DNA of 64,000 bases, taken from the NCBI GenBank assembly GCA_041984235.1, contig JBHIYN010000006.1, forward strand, positions 252,245 through 316,244, in the 5' to 3' direction. Numbering within the stretch: position 1 is the stretch's first letter; the number at the start of each line of letters is the position of its first letter. This DNA is from JBHIYN01 sp041984235 (GTDB lineage Bacteria > Pseudomonadota > Gammaproteobacteria > Ga0077536). Positions 52,300 through 61,734 of this stretch are shown here, in pieces. The notes under the pieces are model-generated. The model was not told the DNA's origin and ran no database searches. It worked only from the letters and a program-made list of their open reading frames with translations. Made by a program: the position numbers and the translations under genes.

Positions 52300-53084
52300 C
52301 CGAGCGTTGCGTCCAGGTACATCATGCACACGAAACCGATCAGCAGGCTGGCCGTGGCCAGGTTCTCGAAACCGCGGCGGTGGGTTTCCGGGATGATCTC
52401 GTCACTGATGATGAACAGCATCGCGCCGGCGGCGAACGCGAGCATCCATGGCATCAGCGGCCCGGCGACGGACACCGCCACGCTGCCGAACAGCCCGCCG
52501 ACCGGCTCGGCCAGGCCGCTCAGGAAGGCGACGCCGAACGCGCGCAGACGATCGTAGCCGACGGCCAGCAGCGAGACCGCCACCGCCAGCCCCTCGGGCA
52601 TGTTCTGGATGCCGATACCAATGGCGAGCGCACGCCCGTTCTCGACGTCGCCGCCGGCGAAGCCGACGCCGACCGCCATGCCCTCGGGGAAGTTGTGCAG
52701 CGTGATCGCGATCACGAACAGCCAGATGCGCGCCAGCGCGTCGGTGTCCGGTCCCTCGCGGCCGGCCAGGAAGTGTTCGTGCGGGGCGTAGCGATGCAGC
52801 GCGAACAGCGCCAGCGCGCCGCTCAGGAAACCGAAGATGACGATGGCCACGGCGCGCTCGTCGCTGCCGAAACGCAGGCTGCCGTACTCGATGGCCGGCA
52901 ACAGCAAGGAGAAGAACGAGGCCGCCAGCATGATGCCGGCGGCGAAGCTCAGCAGCCCGTCCTCCAGCCGCGGCGACAGCGTGCGCAGGGCGAACACGCC
53001 AAGCGCGCCGATCCCGGTGCACAGTCCGGCGAGCAGGCTGCCGACGAAGCCGTAGGTGACGATGTCCGCGCCGCTCACCGGCAC
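52296..53084 (-). CDS. ZIP-family divalent metal transporter
   Basis: This gene encodes 262 residues from a GTG start. Eight hydrophobic helices are readable. The metal site is in TM4-TM5: HNFPEG near residue 130 and IQNMPEG near 159. SDEIIPETHR near 228 is also family-typical. ZIP proteins import Zn(II), Fe(II) or Mn(II) into the cytoplasm; the metal is not decided by these motifs. It overlaps the MltF-like gene by 4 bases, so both are made from one transcript. Confidence 0.88.
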   Translation of the reverse strand: MPVSGADIVTYGFVGSLLAGLCTGIGALGVFALRTLSPRLEDGLLSFAAGIMLAASFFSLLLPAIEYGSLRFGSDERAVAIVIFGFLSGALALFALHRYAPHEHFLAGREGPDTDALARIWLFVIAITLHNFPEGMAVGVGFAGGDVENGRALAIGIGIQNMPEGLAVAVSLLAVGYDRLRAFGVAFLSGLAEPVGGLFGSVAVSVAGPLMPWMLAFAAGAMLFIISDEIIPETHRRGFENLATASLLIGFVCMMYLDATLG

Positions 53085-53195
53085 ACACCAACGTGCCGCC
53101 GGCAGGCGCGTTCGGGTTCATGTTCGCGTCGGTCGGGCATCGGCATCACCAGCATAGCGCAGGCCGCGCGATGAACGCGGTTCCGCTCGCCCGGT

Positions 53196-55004
53196 TTACG
53201 TGCCGCGGGCGAGAACGGTTTCCAGTGCGTGCCTGAGCTGCGCCTGCGGCTGGCCGTGCGCGCCGACGCTGCGCCAGGCGACGTGGTTGTCGGGGCGGAC
53301 CAGCACGGCGCCGTCGTCGCCAATGTCGCGCACCTCGGCCCAGCGTCCGTCGCTGTCGGCATAATCCAGCCCGTCGCCGATGGCGGCACAGACCAGTTCC
53401 ACACCGAGGGCTTCCGCAACCTCGCCCGCCGCTGCCCGCCACGCAGCACCGTCACGTCCGGTGACGAGCACGAAAGCGGCGTCGGCGCCGGCGAGGTCGT
53501 GGGTCGAGCGGCGCACGCCGTCGCGCTCGATCCAGGCATGCGGCAGGCGATGGCCGGGGCGCGTGGTGGGCTGGTACTCGCCGCCCATGGGATCCGGCAC
53601 CGGCGCCGGCGTGCCGTCGCCGACCACGGCGCCTTCGTGGTAGACGAAACCGATCTCGAGATCGTGAGCCTGGAACTCGGTGCGCTGGGTCTCGATGACC
53701 TCGGCCGCACGCGCGCGCCGGGTCGCACCCATCGGCGTATCGGCGAAGTAGGCCTCGAACGTCGCACGCCGCGCCTCTGGCGGCATCACCGGACTGAAGC
53801 CCATGCCGGCGTCCAGCACGGAGTGATTGAGCGCGGTAAACATGGCCCAGTCGACGTTGCGGGCACCGATCGGCTGGCGCTCGGCCTGGTAGCTGTCGAG
53901 CAGCGCCGGGCCGGCGTCGCCGCGGATCACGGCGGCGAGCTTCCAGGCCAGGTTGTGCGCGTCCTGCACCGCGGTGTTGAGGCCGAGCCCGGTGGTCGGC
54001 GGATGGCGATGGGCGGCGTCTCCGGCGAGGAAGATGCGCCCGTCCTGGTAGCGTTCTGCAAGCACCGCCTCCAGCACCCAGTTGCTGACCTTGTGCACCT
54101 CGAGATCGAGATCCGGCAGCTTGAGCAGCTCGCGCAGGTGCGGAACCACGGTCTGCTCGTCGAAGGCCTCGGGGTCGTCCGGGCCGAAGTTGAAATGCAC
54201 CACCCATTCCTCGGACTGGCGCCCCCAGGTCGGCCCCATCGGCACCATCGCGCCGCTGCCGAAGGTGCCCTCGCGATCGGGGTTGATGAACCAGTTGATG
54301 AGGCAGGCCTCGTCCCACCACGCGGAGAGATCCGCGCTGATGTGCGAGCTGACGATGCGCGCGATGTTGCGCACCCCGTGCATGGCGATGCCGAGTGCCG
54401 GCCCCACCGTCTTGCCGCCGTCGGCCGCCACCACGTAGGCGGCGCGCACGGTAAACGACTGACCGCTGTCGAGATCGGTGATGGTGGCCGTGACACCCTC
54501 GGCATCCTGCGCCAGCGCGGTCAGCTCGTGGCCGAAGCGCACCCGGCCCGGGCCGCGTTCCTCGGCATGGCGCCGCAACAGGGGCTCGAGGCGAATCTGC
54601 GGATAGTTGGTCGACGGGCAGGCGCTGTCGCGCGTGTAGACGGGCGCGACCTTGCCGCCGCCGAAGGCGTCGATCTCGTAGAAGGTCAGCGCGTCCAGCG
54701 GCTCGTCACCGCCCAGCGTGGTACGCCAGCGCACCTTCGACATGTTTTCCATCGGCGTGCCGACGGCGTAGATCGAATCGGCCACGCCGTGCTGGCGGAA
54801 CACCTCCATCGTGCGCTGGTTGAGGTAATGCGCCTTGGGCAGGATGGAGGTGCTGGCATGGCGCTCGACGAGCAGGTGCTCGATGCCGAAATCGGACAGC
54901 AGGATGGAAGCGGTCAGGCCGCAGCCGCCGCCGCCGACGATGAGCACGGGGACTTCGATGTCCGCCGGGGAACCTGGTTCAGTCACGGGGGATCTCCACT
55001 TCAA
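53196..55004 (-). CDS. FAD-dependent aromatic hydroxylase (PheA/TfdB family)
   Basis: This gene encodes 602 residues. The FAD fold VLIVGGGGCGLTASILL is at about 20-36, the DG motif AADGGKTVG is near 195, and the AGDAAHRHPPTTGLGLNTAVQDAHNL segment (about 340-365) is the second FAD signature. The C-terminal about 190 residues form the thioredoxin-like domain of this family. Such enzymes hydroxylate phenols using NADPH. It lies directly downstream of a VOC protein gene (98-bp gap), so the pair may hydroxylate and then act on an aromatic ring. The TetR operator upstream of the VOC gene probably controls both. An internal GTG at residue 7 is an alternative start. Confidence 0.88.
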   Translation of the reverse strand: MKWRSPVTEPGSPADIEVPVLIVGGGGCGLTASILLSDFGIEHLLVERHASTSILPKAHYLNQRTMEVFRQHGVADSIYAVGTPMENMSKVRWRTTLGGDEPLDALTFYEIDAFGGGKVAPVYTRDSACPSTNYPQIRLEPLLRRHAEERGPGRVRFGHELTALAQDAEGVTATITDLDSGQSFTVRAAYVVAADGGKTVGPALGIAMHGVRNIARIVSSHISADLSAWWDEACLINWFINPDREGTFGSGAMVPMGPTWGRQSEEWVVHFNFGPDDPEAFDEQTVVPHLRELLKLPDLDLEVHKVSNWVLEAVLAERYQDGRIFLAGDAAHRHPPTTGLGLNTAVQDAHNLAWKLAAVIRGDAGPALLDSYQAERQPIGARNVDWAMFTALNHSVLDAGMGFSPVMPPEARRATFEAYFADTPMGATRRARAAEVIETQRTEFQAHDLEIGFVYHEGAVVGDGTPAPVPDPMGGEYQPTTRPGHRLPHAWIERDGVRRSTHDLAGADAAFVLVTGRDGAAWRAAAGEVAEALGVELVCAAIGDGLDYADSDGRWAEVRDIGDDGAVLVRPDNHVAWRSVGAHGQPQAQLRHALETVLARGT

Positions 55005-55101
55005 GGGTTCGCCGCGCCGGGCGCGCGCGGGAGCGCGGCTACGATCGCAGCGACGCGGAACGCTTCACCGCCACGTTCGCGGCACGCGCACGGTCACGGC
55101 T

Positions 55102-55680
55102 TCATCCGGCCTGCGCGAAGAGCTCCATCGCATGCGGCATGGGTGGGCCGTCCAGCGCCCAGGCGCGCGTGGTCAGGGTCGCCGCGGGCACGCCGGACGC
55201 GAAGGCATCCGCCATGCGCTGCGGGTCGTACACGGGGCCGATCGGATCGCGCGCGAACTCCTCGCCCATCATGTAGGCGGTCGCGTCCTCGGCGGAGGCG
55301 AAGTTGTCGATCTGCAGCTCGACGAACTGCCCGTCCGGGTCGCGGTAGTAGAGCGAGGTGGTGACGCCATGCTGGATCGGCACCTGCGGCTCGATGCCGC
55401 GCGCCTTGAGCGCGGTGTAGTGCGCCAGCAGCGCGCCGAGATCGGGATAGGTGAAGGCGGTGTGCATGAGGCCGACGCTGTTCGGCGCACGCGGCGCGAA
55501 CTCGCCCTCGGGCATGCTGACGAAGGCGATGCGATGGTGCTCCTCGTCGAAGGTGATGAAGCACAGCATCGGATTCTCGTAGACGACGTGCGCGCCGAGC
55601 ACGGTGCAGTACCAGTCGCGCATCTCGGCGAGGCGGTTGGTCTGCAGGACGGCGTGAGCGAACCTCGGTGTAACGGACAT
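55102..55680 (-). CDS. VOC-family (glyoxalase/extradiol dioxygenase-like) protein
   Basis: This gene encodes 192 residues from the ATG at 55680, which follows GGGGAGAG; a slightly longer start is possible. It has one VOC unit: RFAHAVLQTNRLAEMRDWYCTVLGAHVVYEN, then HHRIAFVSM, MHTAFTYPDLGALLAHY and YYRDPDGQFVELQIDNF with the metal-ligand Glu. It has the family metal positions H (FAHAV), H (LMHTAF) and E (FVELQ). Length fits a single-unit catechol dioxygenase-like or isomerase-type enzyme. It is the first gene of the unit controlled from the TetR operator. Confidence 0.82.
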   Translation of the reverse strand: MSVTPRFAHAVLQTNRLAEMRDWYCTVLGAHVVYENPMLCFITFDEEHHRIAFVSMPEGEFAPRAPNSVGLMHTAFTYPDLGALLAHYTALKARGIEPQVPIQHGVTTSLYYRDPDGQFVELQIDNFASAEDATAYMMGEEFARDPIGPVYDPQRMADAFASGVPAATLTTRAWALDGPPMPHAMELFAQAG

Positions 55681-55767
55681 GGCGGACTCTCCCCTGGTGA
55701 TCACGCGCGGCTGCGCGCAGGCGGCGGCCGCGTGCCTCGCGCCCGCCCCGGAGGGCAGCCTAACCGT

Positions 55768-55790
55768 TTCATTGATTCTGAGTCAATGAA
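55768..55790. promoter_or_regulatory. TetR-type palindromic operator
   Basis: A 23-base inverted repeat has half-sites TTCATTGA and TCAATGAA around a 7-base centre; 10 of 11 base pairs match. It is located midway in the 186-bp gap between the divergent VOC and TetR genes and would cover both promoters. Size and symmetry are typical for a TetR dimer site. Confidence 0.75.
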
Positions 55791-55866
55791 CGTGTAGAAC
55801 GGTCGCCAGCGCCGGCTGCCCGAGTACCCGGCGTCGCCTGTTTCCCGCCGCCGAGACCCCGACCCG

Positions 55867-56529
55867 ATGAGCAGCACCCGCGCTCCCGCGACCCGCCGCA
55901 AGGCGCAGGCCGAAGCGACCCGCCAACGCCTGCTGGCCGCGGCCATCGCGGCCTTCACCACCCGCCCCTACGACGCGGTCGCGATGGGCGACATCGCCGA
56001 TGCCGCCGGCACCGCGCACGGCCTGCCCTTCCATTACTTCGGCTCCAAGCGCGGCCTCTACCTGGCCGCCATGCACGAAGCCGCCGACCGTCTCGAAGCG
56101 AGCCACCAGGTGGCGGAGCACGGCACGCCGCGCGAGCGCGTGCGGGCCATGCTGCTGGCGCACTTCCGCTTCATGCGCGCGAATCCGGATCTGGCCGGCG
56201 CCCTGCTGCGCGGCGGGATCGGCGCGGATCCGCAGGCGTGGCGCATGTTCGAGGCCAAGCGCCACGACTCCATCCGCTGGATGTGCGCGCTGCTGGGGCT
56301 GGACCCCGAGCGCCGTGCCGTGAGCATGATGCTGCGCGCGCTGGTCGGCGCCATCGACGAGGCTACCGTGCAATGGCTGGCGCACGACGGCGACACGCCG
56401 CTGGAAGGCCTGGTCGAAGCGTTGCTCGACCTGCTGGCGAGTGCCGTGGGGAGCATCCGCCACCTCGACCCGGCGACACCCGTGAGTGACGCGGTGACGC
56501 GCCTGCAGCGACCCTCCGGCACGCCTTGA
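55867..56529 (+). CDS. TetR-family transcriptional regulator
   Basis: This gene encodes 220 residues. The N-terminal helix-turn-helix is clear: TRQRLLAAAIAAFTTRPYDAVAMGDIADAAGTAHGLPFHYFGSKRGLYLAAM, residues about 18-70. The C-terminal ligand-binding domain is not family-specific. It is divergent from the VOC and aromatic hydroxylase genes across a gap holding the 23-base palindrome. It therefore most likely represses that unit and itself, released by an aromatic effector. Confidence 0.88.
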   Translation: MSSTRAPATRRKAQAEATRQRLLAAAIAAFTTRPYDAVAMGDIADAAGTAHGLPFHYFGSKRGLYLAAMHEAADRLEASHQVAEHGTPRERVRAMLLAHFRFMRANPDLAGALLRGGIGADPQAWRMFEAKRHDSIRWMCALLGLDPERRAVSMMLRALVGAIDEATVQWLAHDGDTPLEGLVEALLDLLASAVGSIRHLDPATPVSDAVTRLQRPSGTP

Positions 56530-56670
56530 TCGCCGCGGCGGCACGCGCCCGCCAAGCGTGCGCGGCGATGACGGCCGGGCGTGATCCGGCTATGTTGTCG
56601 GCATGTTTCGAACCGCAGCAACACACGCATCGCCCGTCGCACTCCCGGCCGTTCCCGGCCCGCGCCGGCG

Positions 56671-57594
56671 ATGAGTGACGATCACGGTCACGTCCACCTG
56701 GGTGACCTGCACGGCCGCCGCCTGTGGCTGGCCGTCGCCGTCAACCTGGTCCTGACGGCGGTGCAGATCGTCGGCGGCCTGTTCGCCGGCAGCCTCGCCC
56801 TCATCGCCGATGCCCTGCACAACCTGAGCGATGCCGGCGCGTTGCTGCTCGCGCTGGTGGCGCGCCGTATCGCGCGACGCCCGGCGGACAACCGCATGAC
56901 CTACGGCTACGGCCGCGCCGAAGTCATCGCGGCGACGATCAATTTCACCATGCTGATCGTGATCGGCGCATTCCTCGTCTTCGAGGCGATCTCCCACGCC
57001 ATCGACCCGCCACCCGTCGCCGGCTGGGTCGTGGTCATCGTCGCCTCGGTCGCGCTGGTGGTCGATCTCGCCACGGTCTGGCTCACCTACGCGGGCGCGA
57101 AGGACAGCATGAACGTGCGTGCCGCCTTCCTGCACAACGCCGCCGACGCCATCGCCTCGCTCGGCGTCATCATCGCCGGTACCGTCATCATCCTCTACGA
57201 CTGGCGCCTCGCCGATCCGATTATGACGCTGCTGATCGCGGCGTATGTCCTCTACCACGGCGTCACCGAGATCCGCGGCGCCATCCGCATCCTCATGACC
57301 GGTGCTCCCGCCAGCATCGACGTCGCCGAGACCATCCGCGCGATGGAGGCGGTGGATGGCGTGGAGTCCGTGCACCACGTGCACGTGTGGACCATCGACG
57401 AACACCGGCATTCGCTGGAAGCACACGTGGTGACGGCGGCCGAGTCAGGGCCGCCGGCGGAGGCACTGAAGGCGGCGATCAAGGGGCTGCTGAGGGAGCG
57501 GTTCGGGATCGGGCATTCGACGCTGGAGCTGGAGTATCCGGTTGGACACGAGGGACGTACGCATGGTTCGGTGCGCCACAAAAAAGGCGCCTAG
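56671..57594 (+). CDS. CDF-family cation efflux transporter (zinc type)
   Basis: This gene encodes 307 residues from the ATG at 56671. The N-terminus is His/Asp-rich (DDHGHVHLGDLH). Six membrane helices follow. The metal-site motifs HxxxD are in TM2 (ADALHNLSDAG, H50 and D54) and TM5 (LHNAADAIASLG). The C-terminal cytoplasmic domain (VHHVHVWTIDEH, HSLEAHVV) is the usual dimerisation domain. It exports Zn(II) or a similar metal in exchange for protons. It is the last backbone gene before the low-GC module. Confidence 0.9.
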   Translation: MSDDHGHVHLGDLHGRRLWLAVAVNLVLTAVQIVGGLFAGSLALIADALHNLSDAGALLLALVARRIARRPADNRMTYGYGRAEVIAATINFTMLIVIGAFLVFEAISHAIDPPPVAGWVVVIVASVALVVDLATVWLTYAGAKDSMNVRAAFLHNAADAIASLGVIIAGTVIILYDWRLADPIMTLLIAAYVLYHGVTEIRGAIRILMTGAPASIDVAETIRAMEAVDGVESVHHVHVWTIDEHRHSLEAHVVTAAESGPPAEALKAAIKGLLRERFGIGHSTLELEYPVGHEGRTHGSVRHKKGA

Positions 57595-57676
57595 TCGAAA
57601 CCCAATCAAGTTACGGAAGGCCCAAGCAGTGGCCGAACTTCAGCTACGTCTGAAATCGCTCGGATACATCAACCAG

Positions 57677-60600
57677 TCAACGCACAGCGTCTCCGACGAA
57701 TACTACCGCCTGCTCGAGTTCTTCAGCCGACCGAGACAATCCTCGCGCCGTTTCGAGCAGCAGCCCCCCGACGATTCTGCCAACTACCGCGGCCGCAGTT
57801 TCGCGGTTAGCGATGGCGCGTTGCAAATCTGCGAGCTTTCTGTCGCGCTCGTCACGCGCACTTTGTAATGCCTTCGCGCGCTCTTCCGCCTCGTTGTTAT
57901 CCAAGTTGTCACTCACCTCGCTTTCGACCGTCGTTACGGCCTCCGTCGCGGAAGCAGCCGCAAGTCTTTCGTCGGTTAGCTCAAGACTCTGTAAGGCAAC
58001 CTTCGAAGAAACCGCAAATGCCCGGAGCTCACGCAAAGCGGCGAACGTCCGGTCAATAATGACGTCACTGCGTTTATGCAACGCTTCATTGCCCTCCATA
58101 TCGTTCTCCGAAGCATCTTCCGCTGCGGTCGGCAATTCGTCCTCCGCTAGTTTGCTTAAAGCCGAATCGACATAATGGGTCTGTAATCTGCTCGAATACT
58201 CGCGGATCATCTTCTCTTTCTCCGCATTTCTCTCGTCATCGGTCGTTCCCGAATAACTCAGCAAACTTTCCCAACTCGATTTAATCGTGTTCTGGAGGTT
58301 CTCGCTGCCGATCGTAGCCCTCAGGCTGAGAAAGCGTTTTCTCAGGTCCGTTTCGAATCCCTCCAAATACCTGAGATAAACGCGTCGCAATCCCGGCGTT
58401 CCCGACACCGCCCCTTCCGTTCTAAGCTGCTCCAGCTCCATGAGTTGCGATTTGTTTGCGTCTCCGGAATCTGCGGCCCTTTGCAAATCGAGGCGACGTA
58501 GGAGATTCACATCCAGGTTCGCACCTGTAGTAAACATGGCCAGTTGTTGAGCTGATTTAATTATTGGATCGACATCGGTGGAAAATGCCTTCACGTACCA
58601 GTTCCCGATATCGTCTTTGACGATCGCGTAATTTGTTTTTCCGGCACCCGAGACGCGGACGCTGTTTATGTTTTGCCAGAATTGCTTGTCAAAGTTAGTG
58701 CGAATACCATCCAAAACTCGCTGACGACGTTCTTCCTTTGAGTCAAATAGGGGGATGGAGGGCTCAAAAGAGCGGAATCCGTGCTCTTGCAGATGATTTT
58801 TCCAAACTAAACCGGGATCCTCCTGAAGCGAGGTGCTGGCAAACACGCTGCGGAGGTAAGAACTCGACGGGCGGATGAAAGCCATACCTGATCGTTGGTC
58901 GTAGGCCAGCTTTAACGCTTCCTGAATCTGCGCGGCGCGGCCATTCCCCCCCCCCTCCTTCGTTGCTTGGATATGCTCGTAGCGAAGGAGCGCAATGAGA
59001 TCGTCCAGAACATCGAGCTGTGTTTCTGAGGTACCCGGTTCGGTGTTACCACCCACCGATACTGGTGCTGTGGTCGGCGGATTTCGCTTCTCGAGTACTG
59101 CGAGCGCATCTACAAGTTTTGCTTTGAGTTCCTCATATGCAAGCCGTTCTCCTTCCGACGCGCCGTCTGCAGGGCGCTCGCCTAAATGCTCGGCGATAAC
59201 GCTCTTCAGTACATCGAAGGTGGCTTTCGCGTCATCTCCGTGTCCCTCCTTCTCGGCGCGCTCAATTACTACCCGCCTGATCGCCCCGAGCCCCGCGACA
59301 GCATGGTCTACCTGAATCTTTCGAGCTTTGAGCTCTGCGAGTTTCTCCTGAGCCTTCGTCGCACTCTCCTTTGCCGCATCCACCTTCTCCTGAAGACTCC
59401 CAATTTCGGATGAATCGGCGATCTCTGACCTTGCTTGTTCCCATGCTCGGCGGGACGCCTCCACACGCTCACGCTCCGCTTCGAAATGCTCCGTTATGAT
59501 CTCTCTAACAGCGTTAAGTGCTTTGGCTCTATCCGACGATCCCACTCGCGACAGTGCAGGCCCAAGTTGTGCGGGGAGGGAGCTGAAGTATTCATACGCA
59601 CACTTTATTCGGATTTGACGTGGAGCATCATCGTCTTCTGGAGCACCTATTTCGCCGCACGCGAACTTAGGTGCTGTCCGAACGCGCGTCTCCAGCCAAT
59701 CCTCTAGTTCCTTGACGACACCGTTCCCATCTACCTGCCCCTGTTTACTCAAAATTTCAGACTGAAGTGCGCTCGCTTCCGCCCTAAGCACGGTCGGCGC
59801 GTTGATCTCGCGGTGTAGCACATATGCCAGAGCGGGAGTTCCCAACACAGTCTGGAATGCTTGTACGGCAGGCTGAGCTGAAACCAGGGTACTCCGATAG
59901 CGAGTCTCGAAAGAACGGAGTGCATTCTGCTGAGTTTCTACTTCTTTCTGTACATTGTTCAACGCAAGTTCTGCGTTCGAAAGTATTTCATCAGCGCTCG
60001 TCTTTTGCTCTTCCGCGGAACCTATTCCGATCGTTAACGCGTTGGAGTCCCCCTTGAGGTCTCGGATGATCCCGTCAAGTGTCTCGCTCGCGCTGCGATT
60101 TAGGGAGGCCGCAAGAGCGAATCGCTCTGCAGCAGCCCGACGCACCAAGTTTTGCTCATGCTCATCGCTGTGTATGAGTTCATCCGCTTGGACGATGATA
60201 GAGTTCCCAATCGCCTGGAGCACATTTATATACTGGTCGCTACGTTCTGCATCCGTGAACAACTGGAAACTGGTGAGCTTACTCTCACGCACTTCGATGA
60301 GCTTTTCATTATTGGCAGCTATAAGCATTGCTTGCGCAAAGCCCACCAAGGCATCGCGTAATCGATTGAACTCCGATGAATCTGCTTTTGAGTTTGCGCC
60401 CTCCCAGTACTGCAATCGCAGGTAACGCTCGTAGAGGGTCACGATCCCCGCCGGGTGCCTCCCGCCAGTTCCGAATCGTCGCGTGGCCTTCGTAGAATAG
60501 TCTTCTGAGGGAGTTGAAAACGGGTCGACGTATAGATCTTCGTAATACAGAAGCAGGTCGTTCACGCGACGCGCTCTGGGACCCACAAAACTCCTGATGC

Positions 60601-61072
60601 ATTCATGCGCGATATAACCTTGATCGTTATACCAATTGACCTCACCGATCTCGTGGGCTTCGAGTGTATTTGCACTCAACTTTCCGTACTTTTCGCTTAG
60701 TGCGAGAAATTCAGTATCTGGCAAACCAAAATATTGCGGAACCTGAGCACAGGGATCTGATGCGCTCGCCGCGTAGGCATACAGGTCCTCCGGCTGCCAA
60801 GCCTCCTTTCTATCAAGCTTCTTCCCATTCTCCTCCTTCTCCCGGCTTAGCGATTCATTCAAAGATTCCACGATCAGAGTATCTCGCAACTGGATAAGCA
60901 AGGGTTTTGCACCAATCGCTAATGTGGCGAGCTGCTGCATCTGGATGTGTTTACTGTTCGCGAGCGGACCTTTGTACACGTCGACGTCGATGCGCATCAC
61001 TGCGCAACCACAGATAAACATGACTACACTGAGCAACCAAAACTTGGGGAACCACCGAAACGTAGCGTTCAC
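57677..61072 (-). CDS. Very large lipoprotein of unknown function, coiled-coil rich
   Basis: This gene encodes 1,131 residues with lower GC than the backbone. A lipoprotein signal peptide ends in the lipobox ICGC (Cys about 23), so it should be anchored in the envelope and face the periplasm. Long Ala/Glu/Lys-rich heptad-like stretches lie near 350-410 and 550-620. A more conserved-looking block, GAGKTNYAIVKDDIGNWYVK, is near residue 810; despite GAGKT it is not a P-loop because it lacks the hydrophobic strand context and Walker B. I recognise no family. The start overlaps the stop of the 221-aa lipoprotein by 4 bases, so the two are coupled. Confidence 0.7.
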   Translation of the reverse strand: MNATFRWFPKFWLLSVVMFICGCAVMRIDVDVYKGPLANSKHIQMQQLATLAIGAKPLLIQLRDTLIVESLNESLSREKEENGKKLDRKEAWQPEDLYAYAASASDPCAQVPQYFGLPDTEFLALSEKYGKLSANTLEAHEIGEVNWYNDQGYIAHECIRSFVGPRARRVNDLLLYYEDLYVDPFSTPSEDYSTKATRRFGTGGRHPAGIVTLYERYLRLQYWEGANSKADSSEFNRLRDALVGFAQAMLIAANNEKLIEVRESKLTSFQLFTDAERSDQYINVLQAIGNSIIVQADELIHSDEHEQNLVRRAAAERFALAASLNRSASETLDGIIRDLKGDSNALTIGIGSAEEQKTSADEILSNAELALNNVQKEVETQQNALRSFETRYRSTLVSAQPAVQAFQTVLGTPALAYVLHREINAPTVLRAEASALQSEILSKQGQVDGNGVVKELEDWLETRVRTAPKFACGEIGAPEDDDAPRQIRIKCAYEYFSSLPAQLGPALSRVGSSDRAKALNAVREIITEHFEAERERVEASRRAWEQARSEIADSSEIGSLQEKVDAAKESATKAQEKLAELKARKIQVDHAVAGLGAIRRVVIERAEKEGHGDDAKATFDVLKSVIAEHLGERPADGASEGERLAYEELKAKLVDALAVLEKRNPPTTAPVSVGGNTEPGTSETQLDVLDDLIALLRYEHIQATKEGGGNGRAAQIQEALKLAYDQRSGMAFIRPSSSYLRSVFASTSLQEDPGLVWKNHLQEHGFRSFEPSIPLFDSKEERRQRVLDGIRTNFDKQFWQNINSVRVSGAGKTNYAIVKDDIGNWYVKAFSTDVDPIIKSAQQLAMFTTGANLDVNLLRRLDLQRAADSGDANKSQLMELEQLRTEGAVSGTPGLRRVYLRYLEGFETDLRKRFLSLRATIGSENLQNTIKSSWESLLSYSGTTDDERNAEKEKMIREYSSRLQTHYVDSALSKLAEDELPTAAEDASENDMEGNEALHKRSDVIIDRTFAALRELRAFAVSSKVALQSLELTDERLAAASATEAVTTVESEVSDNLDNNEAEERAKALQSARDERDRKLADLQRAIANRETAAAVVGRIVGGLLLETARGLSRSAEELEQAVVFVGDAVR

Positions 61073-61734
61073 TCAACTACTCCCGCCTCGGGTATATCCG
61101 CTCTCGTTTCGGCCACGAAATCCTTCAATCGATCCTCTATCGCACGGGTCTTCACGAGCGTTCGAAACAACCCGTCATTGAGATAAGTACTTCCTTGTTC
61201 CTGGGTGGCTAGGGCAACCACGCCCAGTGATTCGTCGACCGCGCGGAAAAAGACCGATGGGTCGGAACCCATTACGATTACGAGCCGATGCCCCTCCGGA
61301 GCTTCACGAAAACCCTCTGGCCCGAACATCATTAGACGTCGCCCGGTCTGAAAAGAAGTGAAATCGTCCTCGGACTTTTCGATGTTCACTCGTCCACCAT
61401 CGAAGGACACACCAACACCGAGCGCATCAATAACGTTTGCCGGAACCCACCCTGAAGCAAATTGCGTGTTGCTGATGAAGCTGGCTTGGCCGTGCACGCG
61501 CACGCGATAAACAGTAGGTGGCAATTGATCGCGGGGATCAAATACACCTAGATAGTAAATCTGCTGGACTTCGTGCGAGGGCGTTCTTCCGGCGACCACC
61601 GCGGCACCCGCTACCGCGCCAGAAATGACTGCTGCATTCTCGGCGGTGGAAAGATTTCCGCAACCCGTCACCGCAGCCGCAGCGGCAAGGATGATCGAGG
61701 GTGCAAAACAGCTCGACGCGCAACGTGTTGACAT
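61069..61734 (-). CDS. Lipoprotein of unknown function
   Basis: This gene encodes 221 residues. A hydrophobic N-terminus ends in the lipobox VTGC (Cys about 25), followed by an Ala/Gly-rich membrane-like segment (AAVISGAVAGAAVVAG) typical of glycine-zipper lipoproteins. The body has no catalytic motif. Composition is lower in GC than the flanking backbone. It overlaps the 1,131-aa lipoprotein gene by the ATGA arrangement and is divergent from the two plus-strand genes of the same island. Function unknown. Confidence 0.65.
   Translation of the reverse strand: MSTRCASSCFAPSIILAAAAAVTGCGNLSTAENAAVISGAVAGAAVVAGRTPSHEVQQIYYLGVFDPRDQLPPTVYRVRVHGQASFISNTQFASGWVPANVIDALGVGVSFDGGRVNIEKSEDDFTSFQTGRRLMMFGPEGFREAPEGHRLVIVMGSDPSVFFRAVDESLGVVALATQEQGSTYLNDGLFRTLVKTRAIEDRLKDFVAETRADIPEAGVVE

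Noticed and set aside
57542..57868. Possible 108-codon gene after the CDF transporter
   Set aside because: It overlaps both the transporter end and the antisense of the large lipoprotein, lacks a ribosome-binding site and shows no motif.
58650..58680. GAGKT in the 1,131-aa lipoprotein as an ATPase P-loop
   Set aside because: No preceding beta strand, no Walker B, and the protein is exported to the periplasm, where ATP is absent.
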